Positions 1 through 6,585 of a stretch of DNA of 64,000 bases are shown piece after piece. The position numbers and the translations under genes were made by a program. How positions within the stretch are numbered: position 1 is the stretch's first letter; every line of letters starts with the position of its first letter. Source of the DNA: Streptomyces seoulensis (GTDB lineage: Bacteria; Actinomycetota; Actinomycetes; Streptomycetales; Streptomycetaceae); NCBI GenBank assembly GCA_013364255.1, contig CP054936.1, positions 3,440,853 through 3,504,852 of the forward strand. The letters are read 5' to 3'. The notes below the pieces were generated by a model. The model ran no database searches. It saw only the letters and a list, made by a program, of their open reading frames with translations, and was not told where the DNA came from.

Positions 1-885
1 CTCCTCCGTGGCGGCACGGTCACCCGCACCACTGGCCGCGGTCACGCCGCGCAGGAGCAGCAGGCCGACAGCCGCGAGGTACTCCGGAGGGCGGCGGTCG
101 TAGGAGCCGGTGAGCTGGTCCGCGGTGTGGTGCACGAGCACGACGGCCTGGGTCTGGTGCTTCTCCCGGGCGAGGACGTGAGCCTGTACGCGGACACTCG
201 ATGCGAGGATCAGCGGGTCGCCGGAGCGTTCGGCCTCGGCCATCGCACGGCCGACGGCGAGCCAGGCGGTCCCTTGGTCGTGCCGCTTGAGCAGCAGACT
301 GGTTGCGGTCTGATACGCCGTGGCGAGGAGCGACGAGAGCTCGTCCGTAGTGCTTCCGCCGCTGCTTCGCCTGTCGTCTCCGGCCAGTCGCAGGTCGGCG
401 ATCAGGCCCGGCAGCATGCGTTCCAGCGCCTTGTAGTCACAGGTGTGGAAGAGCCTGCGGGCCTCGCCCACGCGTTCACGCAGGACGTCTGTATCGAGCG
501 AAGCGGCGGAGCCTGCCGGGACTGGTCCAGGAAGGAGTACGCGGACGAGTTGGTCGTCGGCAGTGGCTGATGCGGCGGGCGGCACGAGAGCCGCGACGCC
601 GGAGGCGAGGAACGTACGACGTTGCATGACCTCTGTTCTTGAATCGGCAGCGGAGGCATCGGGGGCGGACGTGAGTCCCAACTGTGCCGGAGGGATGCCG
701 AGTTCCCGTGCGACAGCCCGCAGGACGCGGACGTCCTCCACACCGCGTCCGCTCTCCAGGCGGCTGACCTTGGACTGGTGGTAGCCGAGCGCTTCGGCGA
801 CGTTCTTCTGCGAGCGCCGCTGCAACACCCTTGCCCTGCGCATCACTTCACCGATCCGCCGGGCCTCGCCGCCTGCTTCGGCCAT
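1..885 (-). CDS. XRE-family helix-turn-helix regulator with helical repeat region (C-terminus cut by window edge)
   Basis: This minus-strand frame is open for 295 codons from an ATG at 885 to the window edge, so the C-terminus is missing. Residues about 8-65 form a Cro/C1-type HTH, with SQKNVAEALGYHQSKVSRLE as the turn and recognition region. A short RRTFLASGVAAL stretch follows; it resembles a Tat-like motif but lies inside the chain, as is common in actinobacterial XRE proteins of this type. The remainder is Ala/Leu-rich helix, probably TPR-like. It diverges from an ATP-binding protein at 1071, a pairing that is common in Streptomyces and usually linked to developmental control. The ligand and targets are unknown. 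Confidence 0.8.
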   Translation of the reverse strand, partial: MAEAGGEARRIGEVMRRARVLQRRSQKNVAEALGYHQSKVSRLESGRGVEDVRVLRAVARELGIPPAQLGLTSAPDASAADSRTEVMQRRTFLASGVAALVPPAASATADDQLVRVLLPGPVPAGSAASLDTDVLRERVGEARRLFHTCDYKALERMLPGLIADLRLAGDDRRSSGGSTTDELSSLLATAYQTATSLLLKRHDQGTAWLAVGRAMAEAERSGDPLILASSVRVQAHVLAREKHQTQAVVLVHHTADQLTGSYDRRPPEYLAAVGLLLLRGVTAASGAGDRAATEE

Positions 886-1070
886 CTGCCACGGCTCCTT
901 CCGCTGCCGCCGATCCTGCCAAGGCAACGGCGCTCGGACCAGTCGGGTTTCGCTTCGATGCAGCTCTTGCATACCCCATGCTCCAGCCGCGCATCACCCG
1001 AACGGACACAGCGGCCCACTGGTTCCTTGGGGTGGCACCAGCATCGCCACCACCGCAAGGAAGGTCACTC

Positions 1071-1943
1071 ATGGCAGTACACCGGCTCGCTCTGTCCGTA
1101 CCGGCCACACCGCACGCGGTCACCGTCGCGCGGCACCAGGCGGTGGACGGGATACGGGACTGGGACGCGGAACTGGACGACGAGGTGCTGCACACCGCCG
1201 CCCTGTTGATCAGCGAACTGCTCGCGAACGCGGTGCAGCATGCTGGCGCCGGCGGGATCCGCCTGGCCTCTCACCTCACCGCGACCGCCCTGCGCATCGA
1301 GGTCAGCGACTCCAGCCCGCTGCTCCCCCTGCCCGGCCTTCCGGACGAGGACGCCGAGAGCGGGCGCGGCCTGCTGCTGGTGGCCGCTCTCGCCGACCGG
1401 CACGGCGTCGAGCCGACCCCCACCGGAAAGCGGTGCTGGGCCGAGATCTCCCGGCCTGCCCCGCCGAAAACGGAAACAGCCGATCCCCTCCCCCTGGGTC
1501 CGGGCAACGCCGCAACCGGCACCGTCAGGCTTCGACCCGGCTACTGGTGCGAGTGCTGGACCGAAACCGTCAGAGGCGGCACGGAGGGGCCGGTCCTCGT
1601 GGCGTCCTTCGACGCATACACGGCATCGCAGGCGGACCGATGGGTGTCCGTCACACTCCGCGTGATCTCACCGGCCCTCGACGCAGACGCCTCGGACGCT
1701 GCATGGACCTGGCTCTACGACGACCGCATCGAGACGCGTCGGGCCCTGCTCCGCCGTGAACCCTGCACGGTGACCATCAGACACTCGAACACCCGCATCA
1801 CCTGGGCGATCCGCCCCGTGCTCCACCTGCCACTCGCCCACAGCGAAGCCGCCACACACCCCGCGTCCGCGATACAGCAGCGAAGCACAGCAACTCCAGC
1901 AGCCGACAGCACCCCGCACCGGACGCCGCGGGTTTCCAGCTAA
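1071..1943 (+). CDS. ATP-binding protein, anti-sigma-factor-like (HATPase_c_2 family)
   Basis: The protein has 290 residues. I chose the ATG at 1071 because a GGAAGG ribosome-binding site lies just upstream; the frame is open further upstream without support. Residues about 1-125 carry GHKL ATPase features: ELLANAVQHA (N-box) and ESGRGLLLVAALADR (G-box). This is the fold of SpoIIAB/RsbW-type serine kinases that bind sigma or anti-sigma-antagonist proteins. A region of about 150 residues without a recognised domain follows, with WCECWTETVRGG near its start. It sits divergent to an XRE regulator, as in many Streptomyces regulatory pairs. Kinase activity and partner are inferred only. Confidence 0.8.
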   Translation: MAVHRLALSVPATPHAVTVARHQAVDGIRDWDAELDDEVLHTAALLISELLANAVQHAGAGGIRLASHLTATALRIEVSDSSPLLPLPGLPDEDAESGRGLLLVAALADRHGVEPTPTGKRCWAEISRPAPPKTETADPLPLGPGNAATGTVRLRPGYWCECWTETVRGGTEGPVLVASFDAYTASQADRWVSVTLRVISPALDADASDAAWTWLYDDRIETRRALLRREPCTVTIRHSNTRITWAIRPVLHLPLAHSEAATHPASAIQQRSTATPAADSTPHRTPRVSS

Positions 1944-1966
1944 CCGGCCTGAACTCCGCCGACCGG

Positions 1967-2410
1967 TCAGAGCGGGAGATCGTCGGGGAGTACCCGGAAC
2001 GCCTTGTGGTGGCCCAGGGGGCGTACGGCCCGGAAGTCTCGTCGGTCGAGGGTGAGGATCGCGTCGGTGTCGTAGTCGGCGGCGAGCGCCACGTTCACCG
2101 CGTCGGCGAGGTCGAGGTCCAGCGCGCGGTAGCGGACACGGACGGACTGGGCGGCGCCCAAGTGGTCCTCCGTGATCTCCGGCATGACGACTCGGCCCCG
2201 CGTCATCCAGCGCCGCAGGTCGTCGACCGCGCTGAGGGCGGCTTCCCTGCCGAGTTCACGCGTCGCCACGTGATCGAGTTCGGCCAGCAGGAGCGGGGAC
2301 ATCACCAGCAGGCCCGCTGCCATGATCGCCTCGTTCGCCGCCCGGTGTTCCGGATGAGCCGAGTCCAGTGCGGCCAGGAGGCCGGACGTATCGGCGATGA
2401 CAATGATCAC
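1967..2410 (-). CDS. vapC: VapC-family PIN-domain toxin (copy 1)
   Basis: This 147-residue PIN-domain ribonuclease is the predicted toxin of a type II toxin-antitoxin module. The acidic active-site residues are visible: D in IADTSG near the N-terminus, E in LLLAELDHV, D in LDLADAVNVALA, and D in ILTLDRRDF. The family cleaves tRNA or rRNA with Mg2+. The GTG start overlaps the stop of the upstream antitoxin gene (GTGA), so the two are translationally coupled. The protein is a clear paralogue of the PIN protein at 43893-44327; both contain TDAILTLDR and end in RxLPDDL. RNA target unknown. Confidence 0.9.
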   Translation of the reverse strand: MIIVIADTSGLLAALDSAHPEHRAANEAIMAAGLLVMSPLLLAELDHVATRELGREAALSAVDDLRRWMTRGRVVMPEITEDHLGAAQSVRVRYRALDLDLADAVNVALAADYDTDAILTLDRRDFRAVRPLGHHKAFRVLPDDLPL

Positions 2411-2673
2411 GCGGCGGATCCGTGACCCGAGCCGGTCTCACGCCGGACGGCTTCCGCGACCGTGTCGCGGACCTCCGATCTGGACAGCGTGCTGCCCGGC
2501 CCCTCGAACGTACGGGAGAACAGCGGTTCGTCCCAGACGCGGTTCGCCATGGCCGCGAGGTGGATGCCCTGGCGGATGATCTCGGCCTCGCTTATGCCCC
2601 GGCGCTTGGCGGCCTCCTTGATGATGGCCAGGTCGTCGGGATCGGCGTAGACGTTGGTGCGCTTCATGGACAT
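2407..2673 (-). CDS. vapB: VapB-type ribbon-helix-helix antitoxin (copy 1)
   Basis: This 88-residue CopG/RHH-type antitoxin has an N-terminal DNA-binding strand and helices (KRTNVYADPDDLAIIKEAA, then SEAEIIRQGI) and a C-terminal toxin-binding tail starting at NRVWDEP. I start it at the ATG at 2673 (MSMKRT) for two reasons. The paralogous antitoxin at 43641 begins MSLKRT. In both genes a TAC-type -10 hexamer ends exactly six bases before that ATG, which fits leaderless transcription. An in-frame ATG at 2667 and a longer version from 2748 are alternatives. It probably represses its own promoter together with VapC. Confidence 0.85.
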   Translation of the reverse strand: MSMKRTNVYADPDDLAIIKEAAKRRGISEAEIIRQGIHLAAMANRVWDEPLFSRTFEGPGSTLSRSEVRDTVAEAVRRETGSGHGSAA

Positions 2674-2697
2674 GTACCAAGCGTAGTCCATGTACCA
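2671..2697 (-). promoter_or_regulatory. Leaderless vapBC promoter and repeat operator (copy 1)
   Basis: Read on the minus strand, the sequence GGTACATG occurs twice, 18 bases apart, flanking TACGCT at 2680-2685. TACGCT would serve as the -10 element, with the ATG of vapB six bases downstream, so the transcript would start at or next to the start codon. The GGTACATG repeats are the likely autorepressor contacts. This is inferred from geometry shared with copy 2. Confidence 0.5.
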
Positions 2698-2752
2698 GGT
2701 TGATGGATGTGGGGCGGGGCAGGCCGGAGACCTGGCTCCGTGCCGCACGGCT

Positions 2753-2788
2753 GAGGGCCGCCGCCCCCCTAAGGGGACGGCGGCCCTC
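2753..2788 (-). terminator. Hairpin terminator after the Gly/Tyr-rich secreted protein gene
   Basis: Perfect 11-bp arms (GAGGGCCGCCG and CGGCGGCCCTC) enclose a 14-base loop just beyond the stop codon at 2806. There is no strong T-tract, as is common in Streptomyces terminators. Confidence 0.7.
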
Positions 2789-2805
2789 GTTCGTCGTGGG
2801 CGGGG

Positions 2806-3051
2806 TCAGACGATGATCACGACGGTGCTGCCACCGCCGTAGCCATAGCCGTAGCCGTAGCCCGGGCCGTAGAAGCCGCCGCCGCGGCCGCCGTAGCCGC
2901 AGTTGTTCCACCAGCCGCCGCAGCGGTAGCTCGTGGTGGTCGGGGCCTTGTCCGGCGTGGCGGCGGAGGCCGTGCCGGCCGCCGCTCCGCCCGCCAGCAG
3001 TACGCCGGCGACGGTCGCCGCGAAGAGGCGCCTCACGCGTGGTGCTTTCAT
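2806..3051 (-). CDS. Small secreted Gly/Tyr-rich protein
   Basis: The product has 81 residues. The ATG at 3051 is preceded by GGAAGGAATCTC, a good ribosome-binding site; the frame runs upstream without one. Residues 1-31 are a clear Sec signal peptide (MKAPRVRR, then a hydrophobic Ala/Gly/Val core, then TASA-AT). The mature part is only about 50 residues. It contains CGGWWNNCG, then a run of alternating Gly and Tyr, and ends in VVIIV. Two Cys residues could form a disulfide. I do not recognise a named family. Surface or matrix roles are possible for Gly/Tyr-rich peptides, but nothing here proves one. Confidence 0.75.
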   Translation of the reverse strand: MKAPRVRRLFAATVAGVLLAGGAAAGTASAATPDKAPTTTSYRCGGWWNNCGYGGRGGGFYGPGYGYGYGYGGGSTVVIIV

Positions 3052-3296
3052 GAGATTCCTTCCTTCCACCCACTCGTGCCGCTTCGGGGTGTTCGGGGAA
3101 CGTGACGGAAGCCGCGGCCGCAGCGCGATCACTCCTCATCGAGGCTAGCCGTCCCCCGTCCGCGCGGCATCTTGAGCCGAACGAGGGACCGCCGGCGGAC
3201 TTCGCTCCGCCGTGCAACCTTCCGGCGCTTCGCGCGTCTCCTACTGACGGGAGACGATCCCTCGGCGGCGTACCAGGAGCGGAAGAGGCAACGGGG

Positions 3297-3560
3297 ATGA
3301 GCGAACACGGGGACGTGCAGGGCGAGTTCGAGTTCGATCACCGGTGGGCGGAGGCCGCCGAGCACAAGGAGCCCTCCGCCCGGGCGCGGATGCTCGCCGC
3401 CCGCTGGAAGGAGAACCCGCCCGGCCCGGTGCCGTTCCGCGGCGAGGTCGGCCCGGTCACGCCGCGCCGCTCGTCCTGGATATCCACGGCCGTGGTCCTC
3501 GGCTGCGTCGCCGCGGTGATCGTCCTGCTCGGCTACGCCCAGACCCACGGCCTGCGCTGA
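3297..3560 (+). CDS. Small single-pass membrane protein of unknown function
   Basis: The product has 87 residues from an ATG at 3297, with a weak purine-rich stretch (GAAGAGGCAACGGGG) upstream. The N-terminal half is charged and cytoplasmic-looking (EFEFDHRWAEAAEHKE). A Pro-rich segment (ENPPGPVPFRGE) follows, then one transmembrane helix near the C-terminus (about residues 58-80). It is probably a tail-anchored or N-in membrane protein. The predicted start upstream at 3102 would add 65 low-quality residues and is not accepted. No family is recognised. Confidence 0.65.
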   Translation: MSEHGDVQGEFEFDHRWAEAAEHKEPSARARMLAARWKENPPGPVPFRGEVGPVTPRRSSWISTAVVLGCVAAVIVLLGYAQTHGLR

Positions 3561-3582
3561 GCACTCGGCCCGGGTGAAGTAC

Positions 3583-3960
3583 CTATGTACCGGACACGGC
3601 GTCCGCTGACAGCCGGTGGGTGATCCGGTCGAACAGTTCGGTCAGCGGTTCGCCCACCTCGCGGCCGAAGTCGGTCAGGCCGTAGGTGACCTGGGGCGGG
3701 GTGGTCGGCTCGACCTTCCGCCAGACCAGGCCGTCCTGGACCAGGACCCGCAGGGTCTGGGCGAGCATCTTCTCGCTGATGCCGTGGATGCTCTCGCGCA
3801 GCTCGAAGAAGCGCAGGTCGTTGCGCCGCAGGGAGATCAGCACCCAGACGCCCCACCTGCTGGTGACGTGGTCGACCATGTCGCGCGCGGGGCAGTCGGT
3901 GTGAAACACGTCATACCGGCCCCCTGACTCGGTCCCTCTGTACTGCGAGCCTCCCGCCAT
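3583..3960 (-). CDS. HxlR-family winged-helix regulator
   Basis: The 125-residue protein is the usual HxlR length. A Cys (DCPARD) lies near the N-terminus. The winged helix that follows contains SRWGVWVLISLRRNDLRFFE, then GISEKMLAQTLRVLVQDGLV (recognition helix) and VTYGLTDFGREV (wing). HxlR proteins often sense electrophiles or redox state through the N-terminal Cys and control an adjacent divergent gene. Here that gene is the NAD(P)-binding protein at 4053. The intergenic region carries a TACCT-TC-AGGTA palindrome. Sensing mode is inferred from the family. Confidence 0.9.
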   Translation of the reverse strand: MAGGSQYRGTESGGRYDVFHTDCPARDMVDHVTSRWGVWVLISLRRNDLRFFELRESIHGISEKMLAQTLRVLVQDGLVWRKVEPTTPPQVTYGLTDFGREVGEPLTELFDRITHRLSADAVSGT

Positions 3961-3970
3961 GCCATGAGCT

Positions 3971-3982
3971 TACCTTCAGGTA
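3971..3982. promoter_or_regulatory. Possible HxlR operator
   Basis: TACCT and AGGTA form a perfect 5-bp inverted repeat around TC, 11 bases upstream of the hxlR-type start codon and about 70 bases upstream of the divergent oxidoreductase gene. TACxxxxGTA-like palindromes are typical of this family. The site is short and therefore tentative. Confidence 0.4.
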
Positions 3983-4052
3983 TGTCCTTACGGAAAGTTA
4001 GCCAGCACTCCTACCGTCGGAGCCACCGAAGACATCCGACGAGGAGCTGATC

Positions 4053-4904
4053 ATGATCGTGGTGACAGGGGCGACCGGGAACGTGGGCCGGCCGTTGACG
4101 CGGGCGCTGACCGAGGCGGGGCAGCAGGTGACGGCGGTGTCGCGGCACGCGGCGGCGGTGCCGGACGGCGTCCGCCATCTGACGGCCGACCTGGCCAGGC
4201 CGGCCGAGCTGAAGCCCGCGCTGGCCGGGGCGGCGGCGCTCTTCCTGCTGCTCTCCGGAGACCTGCACGCCGCCGGGCACCGCCCCGCCGATCTCATCGC
4301 CGAGGCCGCGGCGGCCGGGGTACGGCGGGTCGTGCTGCTCTCCAGCCAGGGCGTGGCGACCAGGCCCTTCGGGCCGACGCGGATCGCGCTGCGCGAGCTG
4401 GAGGACACGCTGCGCGCATCCGGCCTGGAGTGGGCCGTCCTGCGGCCGGGCGGCTTCGCCTCCAACGCCCTGTGGTGGGCCGAATCCGTCCGTGCGCAGG
4501 GGCTCGTCGCCGCGCCCTTCGGCGACGTCGGCGTACCGATCGTCGACCCGGCGGACATCGCGGCGGTCGCGGCGGCCTGCCTGCTGGAGGACCGGCACGC
4601 CGGCGGTGTGTACGAGCTGACCGGCCCCGAGGTGATCACACCGCGCCGACAGGCGGCCGCGATCGCCGACGCGCTGGGCACGCCGGTGCGGTTCCACGAG
4701 CTGACCCGCGCCGAGGCCAGGGCCGCCATGAGCCGGGTTATGCCGGCCGAGCTCGCCGACGACACCCTGGACATCCTCGGCGCGCCGAACCCGGCCGAAC
4801 TGCGCGTCGGCCCGGACGTCGAGCGCGTCCTCGGCCGCGCCCCGCGCCCCTTCTCCGCCTGGGCCGCCCGCAACGTCGCCGCTTTCCGCGCGGATCGGGT
4901 CTAG
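4053..4904 (+). CDS. NmrA/QorB-type NAD(P)-binding oxidoreductase
   Basis: The 283-residue atypical short-chain dehydrogenase follows a GAGGAG ribosome-binding site. It opens with the Rossmann motif VTGATGNVGRPL (GxxGxxG). Next come LTADLARP, RVVLLSSQGV and WAVLRPGGFASNALWW, the usual strand and helix pattern of NmrA, QorB and NAD(P)H-binding isomerase-like proteins. EVITPRRQAAAIADALG matches the C-terminal substrate-binding part. There is no canonical YxxxK pair, as in NmrA-like members that can be redox sensors or quinone reductases. It probably belongs to the regulon of the divergent HxlR gene. Confidence 0.85.
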   Translation: MIVVTGATGNVGRPLTRALTEAGQQVTAVSRHAAAVPDGVRHLTADLARPAELKPALAGAAALFLLLSGDLHAAGHRPADLIAEAAAAGVRRVVLLSSQGVATRPFGPTRIALRELEDTLRASGLEWAVLRPGGFASNALWWAESVRAQGLVAAPFGDVGVPIVDPADIAAVAAACLLEDRHAGGVYELTGPEVITPRRQAAAIADALGTPVRFHELTRAEARAAMSRVMPAELADDTLDILGAPNPAELRVGPDVERVLGRAPRPFSAWAARNVAAFRADRV

Positions 4905-4984
4905 GCCGTACGGACCATTCGCCCCGGGCGGCGGCAGGTGCACACTGGAGTCGGGACGAGTGCCTGACTGCGGGGTGATGCAAG

Positions 4985-5908
4985 ATGCAGAGCCGCTTCC
5001 GGAGCGACCGGCGGCTGACCGTGCGCATGGGGGTCACGCTGTTCCTGCTCGGGTTGCTGTACGTGGCGTTCGTCGCCGCGTTGATCGTGTTGCTGAAGTC
5101 CTGGGTGCTGGTCGTGGTGGTCGCCGCCGCCGCCCTGCTCGCCCAGTACTGGTTCTCCGACCGGATCGCGCTGTTCGCGATGCACGGCCGGGTGGTGGAG
5201 CGGGACGAGTACCCGGAGCTGCACGCGGTGGTCGACCGGCTGTGCGCGATGGCCGACATGCCGAAACCGGTGGTCGCCGTCTCCAACGTGGACATGCCCA
5301 ACGCGTTCGCCACCGGGCGCAACCCCGACAACGCCGTGGTCTGCGTGACCACGGGGCTGCTGCGCCGGCTCGAACCGGCGGAGCTGGAGGGCGTGCTCGC
5401 GCACGAGCTGTCGCACGTGGCGCACAAGGACGTCGCCGTGATCACGGTCGCGTCCTTCCTCGGCGTCATCGCGGGACTGGTCGTGCGGTTCGCCTTCTAC
5501 TCGGAGCTGTTCGGCGGCCGGGGCCGCAAGGACCAGAACACGGTGGCCGTGTTCGCCATGGTGATGGCCGTCTCGGCGGCCGTCTACGCCATCAGCTTCC
5601 TGCTGATCCGGGCGCTGTCCCGGTACCGGGAGCTGGCCGCGGACCGGGCGGCGGCCCAGCTGACCGGACGGCCCTCGGCGCTGGCCTCCGCGCTGACCAA
5701 GGTCACCGGTGACATCGCCCGGATCCCCTCCGAGGACCTGCGGACCGCGCAGGCCTTCAACGCCTTCTACTTCACCCCGGCGCTGGGTTCCGAGCCCGGC
5801 GTCGCCCGCCTCTTCTCCACCCACCCGAGCCTGGAGCAGCGGCTCGCGCAGCTCGGGCGGATCTCCGCCGAGCTGGGCGAGGCCGCCGCGCCGGGGAAGG
5901 CGGGCTGA
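4985..5908 (+). CDS. htpX: HtpX-type membrane zinc metalloprotease (M48B)
   Basis: The 307-residue protein has two N-terminal transmembrane helices (about 15-55), the catalytic zinc motif H140-E-L-S-H144, and two further hydrophobic helices (about 155-205). RYRELAADRAAA follows and supplies the third zinc ligand (Glu). M48B enzymes degrade misfolded membrane proteins on the cytoplasmic side. The stop is followed after 2 bases by the pspAB-type gene, so the two form an operon. The order and length match other actinobacterial HtpX proteins. A link to the phage-shock envelope-stress response is suggested by this partner. Confidence 0.92.
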   Translation: MQSRFRSDRRLTVRMGVTLFLLGLLYVAFVAALIVLLKSWVLVVVVAAAALLAQYWFSDRIALFAMHGRVVERDEYPELHAVVDRLCAMADMPKPVVAVSNVDMPNAFATGRNPDNAVVCVTTGLLRRLEPAELEGVLAHELSHVAHKDVAVITVASFLGVIAGLVVRFAFYSELFGGRGRKDQNTVAVFAMVMAVSAAVYAISFLLIRALSRYRELAADRAAAQLTGRPSALASALTKVTGDIARIPSEDLRTAQAFNAFYFTPALGSEPGVARLFSTHPSLEQRLAQLGRISAELGEAAAPGKAG

Positions 5909-5910
5909 GG

Positions 5911-6495
5911 ATGGGGCTGCTGGACATCCTGCTCGGCCGTACGAAACCCGCCCCGCCCGATCTCGACCAGTTGTTCGGGCTGCCGTCGGCCGCGGTGACG
6001 CTGGAGGCGGCGGCCGGCTTCACCCCGACCGGGCAGGGCGCGGTCTGCTTCGCCACGGTCGAGGGCGCCGCCTTCGCGCAGGCCCACCGCGAGGCCCAGG
6101 CGCTCCTGGACGCCGACGCCGGCCGCACCGGGCCGCCGGTGGAGCGCGTCCAGGACGCCTACGGCTACTCCTGGCTGGTCTCCCGCCGCGCTCCCGACCA
6201 GCTGGTCGAGCTGGTCAACGACCTGCACGCGGTGAACAGCGCCCTGGAGGCGAGCGGCTTCGGCCCCCAGCTGCTGTGCTCCCTGGCCGGCTTCCACGAC
6301 GACACCGGCCGCCGGCTGGCGCTGGTGTACCTGTACAAGCGGGGTTCGTTCTACCCGTTCGCCCCGCTGCCCGGCCAGGCGCAGCGGCGCGACAACGCCC
6401 TGGAGATCCAGCTGAAGGGCGTCCTCGCCGACGACCTGCGCATGGAGGAGGACCTGAGCCGCTGGTTCCCGGTGTGGGGCGCTCCGGGGCTGTGA
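5911..6495 (+). CDS. pspAB: PspA-associated protein PspAB
   Basis: The 194-residue soluble protein starts with MGLLDILLGRTKPAPPDLDQ, the opening I associate with the PspAB family that accompanies htpX in actinobacteria. It has no signal peptide or membrane segment. It contains a mixed alpha/beta core with QLVELVNDLHAVNSALE and ends in RWFPVWG. It lies 2 bases downstream of htpX with overlapping ribosome-binding signals, so both are co-translated. The biochemical role is unknown. Association with PspA-mediated membrane protection is a family-level annotation, not visible in the sequence. Confidence 0.8.
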   Translation: MGLLDILLGRTKPAPPDLDQLFGLPSAAVTLEAAAGFTPTGQGAVCFATVEGAAFAQAHREAQALLDADAGRTGPPVERVQDAYGYSWLVSRRAPDQLVELVNDLHAVNSALEASGFGPQLLCSLAGFHDDTGRRLALVYLYKRGSFYPFAPLPGQAQRRDNALEIQLKGVLADDLRMEEDLSRWFPVWGAPGL

Positions 6496-6585
6496 GCCCG
6501 CGCTGCTTCCAGCGGCGACGGAACCCCTCGGGCGATCTTCCGTACACGGCCCTCTCGTGGCGCGCCGCGTGCGTGAATGGGTGCC

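Noticed and set aside
127..784. Several open frames inside the XRE gene region
   Set aside because: The minus-strand XRE frame is open for 295 codons with a real HTH; the others are its shadows.
2407..2748. Longer vapB start at 2748
   Set aside because: The extra residues are not shared with the paralogous antitoxin and lie upstream of the promoter-like repeats.
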